Below, piece after piece: positions 15,095 to 27,017 of a stretch of DNA of 64,000 bases. Under the pieces are notes generated by a model, which was given only the letters and a program-made list of their open reading frames with translations, was not told where the DNA came from and made no database searches. Numbering within the stretch: the stretch's first letter is position 1; each line of letters opens with the position of its first letter. The stretch comes from Vitrella brassicaformis. Lineage: Eukaryota; Sar; Vitrellaceae. The stretch covers positions 70,717 to 134,716 of the forward strand of contig CDMY01001019.1 in the NCBI GenBank assembly GCA_001179505.1, in the 5' to 3' direction. The position numbers and the translations under genes were made by a program.

Positions 15095-18000
15095 ATGACT
15101 CCTGCACACTCCGGACACCGATGCAAGACCGCCCTCCGTCGGGTCGCCCCTGCATCCGTATCCGTCCCGCTGGCCGCCCTGGTGCCACTGATCTGCCTCC
15201 AATCAGCCCTCTCATTCATCCCCCACCCACACCCCCTTCATGCACAGCTTTCCCACAGGCCACCAGCGCGGCTCAGACGGCCTAGGCCATCTTCCACCCT
15301 GCAGATGTTCCTCTTTGGCGGCGGTGAGGCCATTGACCGAGGTGGCCCGAACAGGCACCAGCAGTCTGCCTTCTTCGGCTCGTTCGACGCCCTGGAGAGC
15401 GAGGTGCAGCACTACCTGGGCGACAGGGAGCGGCAGATAATCACCGGCGCACCAGCAGCAGAGGGAGACCATGGCAATGGCGGTTTGCAGGCCTTCATTA
15501 GGTGGCCGTTCGGGCGGAGCGAGAGGCATCGTCAGGGTGACAGTGACGGCCAGCAGTCCCCCTTGTCAGCTCAGGATGTTCGTGAGAGGCTTGCACGTGC
15601 TCCACTAGAGTATGGGGAGTTGAGCCGGTATGGGTATGGGTATCTGGTGGACCCTATCATGCGCTACCACGGCGGATACATCCGCGTGTCGCAGCGGCTG
15701 AACCTGCCTTACATGTCGGCACAGAGGTGGCATCCGGAGGTCCTCGTTGACCAGCTCAATACAAGACTGCAGAAACAAACCGCCAAGTGGGCCTAAGAGT
15801 CAGGGAGTGATGGGCAGAATGAATGGATGGTTGGTGTTGGTTCGCTTGTTTCCCTGTTGCCTTTCAGTGAGGGTGGCGAGTCGAGTGTGTCGGAGCTGCC
15901 ATTCCTCGGTGAGCGAGCGGGACGCTCCCCCACATACCCATCCATCCATCCATCCATCCATCCACTATGCGTCGCCGTTTGTCTGCCTCCCTGCCGGCTA
16001 TGCAGCTGGTGCCCATCAGTGGGTCAACAGGAGTGCGGACGCCCCTACCCGCGACAATGGCCAGGTTTCCGACGGTCTGGGTGTGGTGCTGTACCCCAAT
16101 GTCGGCGACGTGGTGCTCTGCCCAATGGCTGACGGATACTCACTCGCACAGGCACGTTTGCACTTCTATTGCTTGGCAGCCACCAGCTAGCTATGCAATG
16201 CTGCGTATGTGGGGTGGATGGATGGATGGATGTGGATCGTTTCATTCAGGTGCAGAGGTTGCGGGAGATGGAGGGCGGGGTGTTTGTGGCGACGGTGCAG
16301 CGGCTGGTGAGAGACAAACAGTCGGGCCTGTACAAGCCTGACAGGATGGACAAACCCGCCACTAGGGTACGAGCAAACAAACACACAGATTCACACGGAG
16401 AGAGGGAGGGGCAAGCCACAGACAGTGATGTATGTACATGTAAGATGACGGACGGGCTGTCTGTGTGTGTGTGTGTTCAGAATGTGGAGGAGCTGTGTCC
16501 GGTGCGTGCCTACTACATCATGGGCAAGCAGGCCTTCCAGGCACAAAACGCACCAAACACACACAGTGCACACACACACGGGCATCAATATTTATTGGCA
16601 CATCCATCCGTCTGTCTGTCTGTCTGTCTGTCGTCTGTCGTGTCTCACTCAGGTTGAGTTTGACAGCGACACAGAGGAGCGGCCAGCACTGGTGGCCGGC
16701 AGATACACGTGAGTAAATCACTGACTCACCCAATTGCTCATCAGAAAGAAAGAAAGAAATCCACACCATTATCCATCCACTCTTCCTTCCCCGCCCTCGC
16801 TCTCCCTGTCTCTCCCTTGCTCTCTCAGGATCGATGCAGATCTGGTCAAGGCCTCTGGTGTCGGCCGTGAGGTGCTCAACCAGCGGGCCTACGACGAGTA
16901 CCTCAACGACTACCGAGTGCTCAAGGAGGACCTCATCGTCAAGGCCGTCTATTCGGGCATCGCGGGGTTCGTCCTGACCGACCTCACCTTCGACCTCCAA
17001 ACGGCTCTCATATTCCTCATCGGCAACCTCTTTGGGACCGGTCAGCGAACGGCCGACCGAAAAAGCCAACCAACAAACACATAGATACATCTATCTGCCG
17101 TCATGTGTTTGTTGCATTCCGTTCCTTGTGTGGTTATCCCTCCATCCATCCCTCCGTCCGCCACCCACTCAGCGTACCTTGGTCTCCTCGAGGCCGGGAC
17201 GGACACCTTCGGGACGCCCGAAGCACAGGGACCTCTTGGAAGGCTGTCCAACATCAGGTCAGTCGGTCCCGTCAGTGGACGAGGGGGTGAGTGAATGTGT
17301 GAACGAGTGGTGGGGAGGGGGGCCGTCCGCTCACTCCTTCCTGCGTTGTTTGCTGCTTGTGTGGCAGGTTGGCGCTTCCCGTGCTGCTGATGGTGACTCT
17401 GACGCTCTACCGCTCGGCCACGGAGGGCGGCTCCTTCATCCAGGACAACTACCTCACGTGGCTCACCAGGGAACAGTTCTTCGCGGGCATCATCGGATTC
17501 CTCTCATACAGGTGTGCTATAGGCCCAAAACATACGGCACTCAAACACAACGTACATGGACAAAAGAGCGAGCCGAGCCGGGCGTCCACCATTCCCTCTC
17601 CTTGGTCTGCCATGTGCCACGCAGGGTGCCGTTCATTCTGATGGCTTTGCAGAGTCTGTTTGGCGGGCCCGACGGGCAGAAGAACATCCCTGGGTCGATC
17701 GGAGGTCTCGCCAGGATCAACGACGTGAGCGACAGACGCACACACGCACTCGCACATTCACCTGAGTCATACGCCACACACCTGCCCCTCTTCCCGTCCC
17801 CTGCTTTTTTGGTCTGCAATCAATGCATGCAGTATCTGTCAGAGAAGCGTCGTGGGCGGGAGCAGCCCAACGCCGCGCAAATGGAGCTGGATGCGCGCGA
17901 CAACAAAAGGCAGCCGCCGCCCTCCTCTGCGTCCTCTGTGCCCTTCTTCGTTCCCGTGGCGGTGCTATCGGGCCCCATCTGTCTGGGTCGCACAGACGTC

Positions 18001-19091
18001 TTATCGGATCTGATGGCTCTTGACGACCGGTTCGCCATGCCGACATGGGTGACGCCCGACATAGACCACTCGCCTTTGACAAGGAGTACATCCGGGAGGT
18101 CCCGGGAGCTGGAGGGCATGCAGGCGCCCCCAATGCCGCAGGAGGTGCTGAGTATGATGCAGGCTGGCGCGGCTGGTGGTGGTGGGGTGGAGAAGGTGGG
18201 AGTTGGCGAGTTCTGTGAGGGCATGGATCTGATGACGGCTGATGGGAAAGATAGTACTGGTGACCTGCATACTGCTAGGGGTGGTGCTGGTGATGGCGAT
18301 CGGCAGCTGGTGCTGGTGCGGAGGGGGCCAGACGGGCGGCTTTATGGACTGAGGCGCAAAGAGATCATCGACACCGCAAGACGGTGAGTAAGACGGTCGT
18401 CGGTCGGCCAACACATGACACCACAACAGGCAACCAGCACGTGTGTGTGCGCATGTTGTTTGTGTGTGTGTGTTCCACATACACAGGGGCCGTATTCCTT
18501 TGATAGAATGCGATCCGTCCTCTCTCTTCAAGCTCAAGGGTCTGGGTGACGACATCCGCCTGGTGACCATTTGGGTGACCCTGCCCTCACAGAAAGACAT
18601 GGAGGCACGACTCAGGCAACAGGTGGGTATTCAGTCATAGACGTAGAAAGAAAGAAAGAAAGAAAGAAAGACAGGCAGACAGACGGACAGACAGGTCGAC
18701 GAGCACTCCCCTCCCCTTGTGCATCCGCCCACGTCGATCATTGCATCTTCTGTTTGTCAACGCCTGACTGCGTGACTGGCAGGTGTTCGGCCAGGTCCCA
18801 ATACAACACGAGACCTTTCCTCCTCCCCACAGTAATCGCACAGACACCGCCAGTAGCAGCAGCCACACAAGAGGCGCAATCGGTGAGGGCAATGACAACA
18901 GTACATCATTAGCATCATTGCGTGGGGTGGGTCAAGAGTTCGAGAGGCGTCGGGAAGAGATGCTGCATGAGGTCCAGGTGGGGCTGTTGAGCGGGCTGGT
19001 CGACTACTACGTGTACAATTCACAGGACAGCTCGACCAATGCGGCAAGGCAGGCAAGAGACTGTGTCGACAACGCACTCACAAACACATAG
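15095..19091 (+). CDS. Plastid-targeted multi-pass membrane protein with degenerate guanylate-kinase-like domain (882 aa)
   Basis: Thirteen exons, 15095-15786 to 18783-19091, all in phase. The leader has a hydrophobic signal peptide ending ALS|F and then a Pro/Arg/Ser-rich segment, the classic bipartite signal for complex red plastids. The middle carries several hydrophobic helices (AGFVLTDLTFDLQTALIFLI, LALPVLLMVTLTLY, FFAGIIGFLSYRVPFILMAL). The C-terminal third follows the guanylate kinase order: VPVAVLSGPICLGRTD where the P-loop belongs, GRIPLIECD, a P-S-Q-K-D-M-E-A-R-L-R segment matching the lid, and a final VDYYVYNS...A block. The P-loop lacks the GxGK(S/T) core, so catalysis is doubtful. 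A regulatory or assembly role in the plastid membrane is inferred. Introns at 16152-16249 and 16541-16652 are GC-AG. Confidence 0.75.
18644..18670 (+). repeat. (GAAA)n microsatellite in intron
   Basis: Tetranucleotide GAAA run followed by GACA repeats, inside the intron between exons 18487-18622 and 18783-19091 of the GK-like gene. Confidence 0.9.
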
Positions 19092-19630
19092 ATACTTACG
19101 TGGATAGATAGCCCAACGAACCAACCGACAAACAGCCTAATGACGGAGGGAGGGAGGGAGGGATTATGTGTAGGCAGGCAGGAGGGCAGGCAGCTGTGAT
19201 GCGACAGACAGAGAGATGTGCTGTGAGTGAGGTGCGATCGGTGCCAACTGAGGTGGAGAGTTTGTGCGCATGTGTGCACACGTGATGGGACTTCCGATGT
19301 CGAAAGCGCCGGTGCGGGCAATCCACCGTCTTGCATCGATCATGCGCCACGTTCGTTTGGTTGGCACCCCATGTCAGACAGGAATCAACATACAGCTGCA
19401 CCACGGCTTGTAGACCTCGGCACGCGACAGGCGTGCGACAGGCATGGGCCCTCTGTGCTGTGAGTGTCCTCGAATGTCTTCGTAAGTTTGTGAAGGTGAG
19501 GCCCGAAGTGCTTGTGCGAAACTCACAAACGACGCGAGCCATGACGCGAGCACAAAACACTTCCCCATTCCGCAATGACAGGGCGTCAGTCGAGCCACAT
19601 AAGCTTAATTAATTAAGCTCATTCACTCAT
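19092..19630. other. Spacer between converging 3' ends; contains a perfect 18-bp palindrome
   Basis: No splice-supported coding exon found, although a minus-strand frame of about 159 codons is open here. An AT-rich palindrome AGCTTAATTAATTAAGCT lies at 19602-19619, 12 bp from the minus-strand stop. It puts stops in several frames on both strands and may mark a shared transcription-end region. Confidence 0.5.
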
Positions 19631-20650
19631 TCACTCAGTCGTGCCTGGAGCCTCATGTGTGCCTGACGGGCGCCCCGAAATCCAACTATACCGGGAGCCA
19701 CCTGCCGGCAGCCTCTGCTGCACGGGCAGCCTCTTCAACGGCGAATAGATCTTGAGGTGTGCCTTACGAACAGTCTCTGCATAGCAGACAGAAGACACAC
19801 ATCCGTGCATGTGTGTAAGTACCGATCAAGTAGGTTAAAATGCAAACGGCGGGTGGGTATTCTTATCCGTCTGTCCGTCTGTCTCAGAGTCTAACTCACT
19901 TCTGTCCTTGTCCCAGTTGTCGTGTCCAGGGAAGAATTTGATGGTATGGTTGCCATCCTCGTCCGTCTCAGTTGACATGAGGTCAGCGCCCTTGAACACG
20001 TGGCCTGGGCGGCTCTGGAACATCTCGACGATCTTCTGTCTCACACGAGGCAAGGCAAGGACACACACAGGATGAGACACGTAGTTGTTGCAAACACATC
20101 TGAGTCGCTGTGGCTTGCTCCTCCTCACCACGACGTTGGCGGCCATGCACCAGGTCTCCGGACCGTCCGAGCCGACCAGCATCTTACCAGCCGAGTTGCA
20201 GTGTTTGGCTTCGTCTTCTTTTGTCTTCACTGTCTCGCATGTGCCCTCTCCCTTGTCAACCCTCTTGTCATCGTCAGTCGGTCCGCTGGCCATCCGTATC
20301 TGTCGTCCGGAGAGACAGCACAGACAGAAACGCTCCCGCGTTAAATCGGACAGTTCCTAGATCACCTCGTCGACGACACAGGTCTGTTTGTCTGGGCACT
20401 TCGGGTCCCACATGTGGCTCCCGTACACGTGTGCCTGTGTGTAGACGACACAGAAGCGTCGTAAGGCCATCGTGCGACGTCTCACCGTTTTTTGGTTCCC
20501 GTGAATTCGGTGTAGTAGGCTATCATGCTGACTTCGCACGGCTCAGGCTCGAGGTTCTTGCAAGTGGCCAGAGCGACGCAGGAGGCGAGCACCAGGGCCT
20601 TAAGCAGAAGGTTCGACGAACCGCAAACTTACCTTATCCGGAGGGCTCAT
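19631..20650 (-). CDS. Secreted Cys-containing orphan protein (211 aa)
   Basis: Six exons: 20650-20633, 20598-20486, 20417-20366, 20299-20129, 20035-19900 and 19776-19631. The first exon codes only MSPPDK. The second completes a signal peptide (ALVLASCVALATC). The mature part has several Cys (EPEPCEVSM, PKCPDKQTCVV, EGTCET, KHCNS, TWCMAA) and a Phe/Asp-rich segment (IKFFPGHDNWDKDR). The tail is basic. It is probably a secreted or surface protein stabilised by disulfides. The first intron is only 34 nt, which is the weakest point of the model; without it the frame stops. The divergent gene at 20725 is also Cys-rich. Confidence 0.55.
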
Positions 20651-20724
20651 TCGCAAACTCTCCGACAGTGAGACCGCCCGGCGGTAGACGACCGATGCCG
20701 TCTGTCTGTCTGCCTGTCTGTCAG

Positions 20725-21055
20725 GCGAGTGTGAGGACGATCTGGAGGGCTACTGTCTGCGGAACCACTTCAAGTGCTACAGACTCGTGTATGATCACAA
20801 GCGCCTTCTCACCGACGCGATTGGAGAATGCAAGGCAAGTACTGGAGGGAGTCATATCTTGTCGATAAACGCTCAATTTGATTTCATGACCGCATGGGTG
20901 GGTGGATGCATCATTGCGTGCAGGCTGCGGGTGAGAAGTGGGATTCGGATTGCGGCAAGAACAAACCCTGCAAACACCCCCTCGTGTGCACCAAGCGCAA
21001 GAGCTCGGGCGTCACGGTTCGTCACGTCTGCCTCCCCCCTGACAGTGACAAGTGA
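20725..21055 (+). CDS. Small Cys-rich, probably secreted protein (5' end unresolved)
   Basis: Exons 20725-20834 and 20924-21055 join through a GC-AG intron (AAG|GCAAGT), both in phase 0, and end at TGA 21053-21055. The only GT alternative donor nearby runs into an early stop, which supports the GC donor. The peptide has eight Cys in spaced pairs (GECEDDLEGYC, FKCY, GECK, SDCGKNKPCKHPLVC, RHVC), like a disulfide-knotted extracellular module. The start codon and any signal peptide must lie in an exon upstream of the acceptor at 20723-20724, but I could not place them. It may be a paralogue or partner of the divergent 19631-20650 gene. Confidence 0.5.
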
Positions 21056-22059
21056 TCGAACCTTAAATCCATCCATTCGGTAGCCCTGCCAACACACACG
21101 TGTGGCCTCTTCGCCTGCCTGCCTTGTTTGACTGGTTGTGTCTGTGCATGTGTGTCTGAGTTTGATGTGCGGCGAGTGGGAGTGTTTTACCGTCCAAAGC
21201 GAGCACACAAGTGTCCCTGTCGCATTGACGATCGCCACACAAAAAGGGAGAGAGGACGTGCACACATGCCCTCCCACAAACACCACGCGCGCACAAACAG
21301 ATATGCTGGACCGTTTGTTTTCCTTTGATTTCTGTCCAGCTGCATGGCGTGTTTTATGCTTTAGGGTGCTTGTGTGGATGACATGATGTGGTTTGTGCAG
21401 TCTGTTGGCAACCTGTTTGATAGATGGATTCAACACGTTACAAATAGGTGAGACGCCGCGTCTCTTCACCGGGAGGGAGGTTTCTCACGTAGAACGGGCG
21501 ACGAAGTTCGTCTAAGCATCAGTTCGTATCAAAGAGTCCAAGGGGACACAACCGTGCAAAGCCGATGAACAACGCTCATTTTTTTCTGCAAACAAATGCA
21601 TGTCGCACACTGCAAACAAGCGCGAGACATGCACATCCGTAGACACACAGAAACACGCACATACACACCACATCCAGAACCAGCCAACCACCTGACAGCC
21701 CTCGAGGGGTGGTGTGTTTGAAACCGTAACCCCAAAAAACCCTTCACCCCACCTCGCTTCTCACACTCTCATCCTATCCATCAAAAACCCTTCACCCCCC
21801 ATATGTATATACGACACAATCCTCCCTGCAGATGAAGAAAGCTGCGTCTGGTGACGATGATCGTCTCGTGCAGCATCTGTAGCAGCGAATTCACGAGCAC
21901 AGGGGAGCTCGAGCCGCGGCAACTTTGATTGAGCTGTGGTACATACAGAGCTGTGGTTGTCAGTGACTGTGAGGGAGGGGGCTGTGAATGTGTGACCGTG
22001 GTTTGTTGAGAAGATAATGTCCCCTGCCCGCGTCAATACACTCAACTACACCCAACCGA
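21056..22059. other. Spacer; no convincing gene
   Basis: Contains two copies of an AAAAACCCTTCACCCC-like sequence (about 21735 and 21785) and short GT-rich tracts. A minus-strand frame 21761-22045 is open but lacks splice context or recognisable features. Confidence 0.5.
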
Positions 22060-22600
22060 TCAAGCAGTCCCTCTAATTATCCATCCATCGCTCACACACA
22101 CGCAGCCGCCAGCCGTGGAGCGGCTGCGTGGATGGAGTTTGCGACGAGCCCGCCGTGGAAAGAGGCCCTTCACGATGCCACCGTAGCGACGCACCTCGTG
22201 CGCTGCCCGGGACTTGGCCGCTTTCTGGAAGCAGACGATGCAGGGCTGCTGGTCGCTGAAGTGGAAGCCCTTCTTCTGCCCAACGCCCCGCAGCCCGTGG
22301 TGGGCCACACGAACGCGCGCCTTTTTGTGCTGCAAAGACCACACAGACGGAGAGACAGAGATGGATTCTGTGTGTGAAGGTTCCCCTGCACATGTGTATG
22401 TCGCGTACCAGTTTGCCCGTGTTGAGTGAGTATCGCTTCCTCTTGCGCGACTGTGGGTTGGCCGGCAGCATCTCCTCGTCCTGGTCCTTGTCCTTGTCTG
22501 GCTGAGCAGGAGTCGGTGGTGGCTTGGGGGTGGGGGGGAGGGGGCAGCAGCGGCACGGGAGTTCGCCGGTCTCGGCGTGGTATGGATCATAAACTTGTCT
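22060..22600 (-). CDS. 3' part of a basic orphan protein
   Basis: Exons 22600-22409 and 22329-22060 join in phase 0 across a GT-AG intron. The encoded segment has a CRCC cluster, a Pro/Lys-rich linker, and a strongly basic second half (KLHKKARVRVAHHGLRGVGQ, QQPCIVCFQKAAKS, GLFPRRARRKLHPRSRS). The CxxC pairs and high Arg/Lys suggest a nucleic-acid-binding or zinc-binding protein, but no family is evident. Reading upstream of 22600 in frame meets a stop, so there must be more 5' exons. A candidate open stretch at 22970-23060 (EEFQWRRMRALGG) could not be joined with confidence. Confidence 0.4.
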
Positions 22601-23087
22601 CTGTTACGCCGCACCTTCGCCTGCGCGACACACACACACACAGCGGACCGCAGAGCTAGGGTAACCCCCCTTTCCACTCGTGCCTTTCCGTGGTTCTCAG
22701 TGTTGACTCCAGGAGTCGAACTGCCGACCCCTCCGCATTCTGCTCAGTACATGTTTGCCCGGATGGGTGACAGAGTTGACAAAATGCACGTGTATGTATG
22801 TATGATTCATCAATCGGTCTGTCTGTCAAAAACAGCACACAACGACTGACTGACTGACTGATGGGGTCTGCACTGGATCAGCAAGTAAGGCACATAGCAT
22901 CCGACAGAAGTACGTGCACGTATACCCACCCACCCCGTCCATCCCATCCCGCCTCGTCCGTGCCTGCACAGCAGCAAAAGCCGTTCCCTCAAAAAACACT
23001 GCTGATCACTATCTCCCTTGTTCCCTCCCAGCGCCCTCATGCGCCGCCACTGGAACTCTTCCCTGAGGACACAAAAGACACACGTCG

Positions 23088-25373
23088 TTATGTGCCCTTG
23101 CGCATGCATATTGAGTCTTGTGTTATCGCCCGGCCCACCTCTGCAGGAGCGCTGCGCTGCTCGGTGTGCGATTGCGTTTGTCTGAGCCCTTGACGGTCAT
23201 GCAAAGCCATCGATGGGGCCTCAATCGCGTCGGTCGCGCTGCTCTCTGGCCGCACCCCCGGCGTGGGTATGTCCAGATGCACCGCCCTCCTGCCGCCACC
23301 CGAACGATCATCCTCGCGAATGCGGTCGGCCTCATCTCGAGACGCCACCAGAGGCTCTGGCGGCTGCAGAGCTAACGACTGGTTCACATCGTGGGCAAAG
23401 TGGCCCGCCAGCGACTCGTTGCGACCGACGCGAGTCACGGGCAGATCAGTGGGGAGACGGTCATCGTACGGTTCAAGGGTATTATCGCCGGGTATGGGTG
23501 GGGCGCCGTTCTGTGTGCGGACAGGGCTCTGTGCGGGTGGTGGAGTGTGTATCTGGAGCTCCAGGAAGGGGCCCGATGGGACGGCTCGCTGCCCTGGGCC
23601 CCTGCTAGGGAAACGGGGTAATGGCGGCTCGCCCTGTGGGGGGTGGGGGGGTTGGTGGGGGTGGCCCTCAGGCTGTGTGCTGCCGCCCTTCGGCTCGCGA
23701 CGCCTGGCGCGACTGATCGATCAAACACCACACACAGACAGACAGACAGACAGACTGTTGGTGGGAGTGTGTGTGTGTGTGTGTTGGTTGTGTCCCATGT
23801 GGGTATGTCCGTACCGTTTGTTGAATACGATCCAGTCGAGGCATGTTGACGGGAGCGTCTCGTCCGTCCTGCCCTCAGCCCTGAGGCCGCCACAACATCC
23901 TGCAGACACACAGACAGACAGACAGACAGGCAGACAGACAGATAGGCAGCACCAACACGCATACGCACACAGAAAGAGGTACGTGAATGCACAGAAGGGA
24001 ATAGGACCGCCTTTCGTTCTGCTATACATATTACGTCATGGTATAATCAATGATAGATGTCGCCTGCCTACTTTGGAGTTGCTGCCTCAGGCGTTTTGGG
24101 TCCAGGGGTGACGTGTCCGCATAGCCGCCAGCGGCACGCAGAGCCTCCATGCGATTCATCTGGATTGATGCACACAGCACAGGACAGCATGCTCGTCGTA
24201 TGTATGCGTGTTGCCTTGCCAGCCACTCAGGCACTCAGGCGCTCACTGCCTCTCCCTTTGTTTGCTGTGTTGGCTCTCTCCTGTGAGTGACCTTTTCCTG
24301 CATTTGTCTGGACTTGAGTACGATGTACTCGTAGGTGGTGAGGTCGTGCCATATGAGCCAGATGTGCAGCAGCACCAGCTGCAGCACCAGCACGAGCAGA
24401 GGCAAGTTGAAGACGCACACCAGGATTAGCAAGATGTAAAAGGCCACTGCCGAGAACTCCCCGTAAGCCTAGTGACAACACACACATACATGCACACACA
24501 GAGAGAGGCACCTTGCGGACACGTCCACAGATAGGTAGATAGAAGCTAGATGGGCAGCACACTACCTCGATCCACTCGTCCTCGACTTTGTCTGTGAGGA
24601 GGTGTTGGCCCAGCAGGCTCGCGGCCGTGGCCACCTCCAGACCAGTAAGCACCACCACAGCCACCACCAGCACCAAAAAGTACCTGCATACACATACACA
24701 TCCATCCATCCATCTGTGTGTGTGTGGGTGGGTGGGAGCGGACCAGTAGTTGGCCTTTCCGATGCAGTTGTTGAGCCACTTGCAGTGGTGGTCAAAGTTG
24801 AGGACGCACTTGTTGCAGAGGCGGCAGTGCTTGGACTTCTTGTTGACGTAGCTGCTGCAGGTCCCGCACACGTGGTCGTCCTCGTTCATGTTGACGCACT
24901 CGGGCAGCGCGTAGATGTTCATGTCGGCCGGGTCGATGACGGTGCACATGTACGCCGTGTAAAACACCACTATCGACGTCACCCCAAACACCAGACCCAG
25001 GCCAACCTGGTGGTTTGTTGGACACACAGATCAATCAAGGGACGCATGGACACATGGACCGATTCATCCATTCAGTGCATCCAATGACACACACACACAA
25101 CGACCGACCCACCGACAGCCAGCCAGCCAGACAGCCAGCCAGACAGACGACAGCCAGATAGCCAGACATATAGACAGACAGAATGACATAGACAGTGAGT
25201 GTCGGTGCACACCTGACCCACCCTACCCCACCCACCTTGGCGGGCAGTTCCAGCAGTGGGATGCAGAAGACGTAGTAGAGAGCGACGTCGAGTCCGAAGA
25301 TGGCCCATGAGGCAATCTGGTAGGGGTGGAATGGCGGCTCCATGCCGTTCTTGCGGTACCACTCCCCATGCAT
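23088..25373 (-). CDS. DHHC-type protein S-acyltransferase (497 aa)
   Basis: Seven exons: 25373-25236, 25006-24744, 24683-24566, 24468-24292, 24159-24072, 23899-23815 and 23712-23088. Two TM helices ([20 protein letters not shown] and [18 protein letters not shown]) precede the cysteine-rich domain [20 protein letters not shown], followed by the catalytic DHHC ([13 protein letters not shown]). Two more TM helices follow ([32 protein letters not shown]). DHHC enzymes auto-palmitoylate the catalytic Cys and transfer the acyl group to protein thiols on Golgi, endosomal or plasma membranes. The pattern 'HPYQIASW' just after the start resembles the ZDHHC1/11 group. The last exon encodes a long Pro-rich, probably disordered cytosolic tail. 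The start could be further upstream if a 5' exon exists. Confidence 0.88.
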
Positions 25374-25786
25374 ACCCACGCACGAGCTGCTCGGAGTCCT
25401 CAGTCGGGGACAAACAGACAGACAGGCCAACGCTCCGGCCGCACACAGACTGACTGCACAACCGGATCACTCACAAACTGCAAGGCGCTTCGTTTCGGCG
25501 GCGTCGCCTCTCCCAGTGACTCAGCTCTGCGAAGGACAGCTGACGGACTGCACCGATTGGCTCACTTCTTCGGTAATCCACGTGTGCTTCTGCTCTTGTT
25601 TCCTCCCCGCGGCCGCGGCTCCGTCTCCTTTTCTGCTTTCCTCTGCGCGCTTGTTGACCCTTGGCGATCCACGAGACGCAACGCGCATTGTGCTTGAATT
25701 AGGAGCGCAGCTCGGGGCATCGCGTCTGGTGGTGCTGCGAGGTTCAGCCTACCGAAGATCTTGTGTGTCCTGGTCTTGTGTGGTTG

Positions 25787-27017
25787 ATGGGGAGTGCTGA
25801 GAGCACATCGGCGGAGGAGGAGCAGGTGGAGATGGAACTCAAAGACATGGAGCAGGGTACGGTACGCAGGCAGGCAGGCAGGCCTGTTAGTGCTGTGGGA
25901 GGCTCATCGGCCTCACGCTTTTCTCGTTTCTTCCTTCTTGCGTCGCGTCTGACAGGTGTGTTGCAGGATGACAATTTTCCATGGTTCCACATCGTGCAGT
26001 GGTGCAGCGAGGAGGTGTCGTCGGACACCGTGTTCCGCTGGTCGCTGGACGAGGTCCGCGAAAGAGTGCTGCGGCTGACCGACAGCGTCGAGTCGTTTCT
26101 GGAGCAGTGCCCTCCGGCTGACCTACCCGACTTCACACTCGATGACACCACCACATTCGTAGAATGGTATGGTCAGTCAGACAGACAGACAGACAGACAG
26201 ATAGATAGATAGATAGATAGAGGAGGGCAGGGAGAGACAGCGCACGTGTGAGTGTCTGTGTGGTGATGAGTGTAGGGCTGGTGCGTTGTTGGAGCAGCTG
26301 CCGTCGCTCAAGGAGGTGCGGTACCGGCTGGTGCCGTCGAGGATCAAGGAGGAACGCTTCTGGAAACGATACTTCGGAGCCATCAAAAACATTCTCACAC
26401 AAGAGGTGCATACGCCTGTCTGTCTGTCTGTCAGCCAGAAAGGCAGAGAGATAGAGAGGGAGATACATACATACCTGCATGGCCACAGTGGCCCGCACCG
26501 TCCCTGTCTGTGGGTGTCGTGCTGGTCCATCATTGTGTCCATTACTCAGTTGCTGGCCACGCCCACAGCTGAGAAGACCCACGCGCCGCCCACCCCACTC
26601 CCCTTCCCCATCAAGGCCTCCCTGCAGAACGGCCTCCCGCCACGCCCGTCATCCATCGCACCCGACGCAGCACAGCCGCACACGCACTCGATGAACGGCA
26701 CCGCCCAGCCTAACGGCGTCCCCCACCAGACCGACGCCCCCTCGCCCCCCTACCATCCTCAGCCCATGATGGCCGCTGCGCCGCACCATGCCGCTCCCAC
26801 GATGCCGTACTACGCGCCCCCCAAGATGGCGAGTGGGGTGGACCCCAGGCAGGGACTACTTTCCGCGGCGACGGCTGCAGCCATGTGGGGCGGAATGGGC
26901 GGTGGGGGTGGGGGTGGGGGTGGCCACCAACAGCACCCACACCACCACCAGTACCACCAGCAGCGACAACAAGAGCAGCATGGTGGGATGAACGGCCATG
27001 TAGGGAACGGCATATGA
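25787..27017 (+). CDS. BSD-domain protein (292 aa)
   Basis: Four exons: 25787-25856, 25956-26166, 26276-26405 and 26550-27017. An acidic N-terminus is followed by a helical region (WSLDEVRERVLRLTDSVESF) and the BSD signature LKEVRYRLVPSRIKEERFWK plus RYFGAIKNIL, including the conserved FW pair. BSD domains occur in TFIIH p62-like, synapse-associated (SYAP1/DOS2) and plant proteins as small three-helix modules. The C-terminal half is Pro/His/Gln/Gly-rich and likely disordered, with nine or more consecutive Gly. The SYAP1/DOS2-like type is my preferred reading because no PH domain is visible. It is divergent from the DHHC gene with a 413-bp spacer. Confidence 0.8.
26172..26220 (+). repeat. (GACA)n(GATA)n compound microsatellite in intron
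   Basis: GACA repeats pass directly into GATA repeats just after the donor of intron 26167-26275 of the BSD-domain gene. Confidence 0.9.

Noticed and set aside
19096-19575. Minus-strand 159-codon frame between two converging genes
   Set aside because: Composition is repeat-like, no acceptor/donor context, and it ends in a GGGA repeat region.
22700-22790. tRNA-like B-box (AGTTCGACTCC) on the minus strand
   Set aside because: No matching A box, and neither T-arm nor acceptor stem can be paired convincingly.
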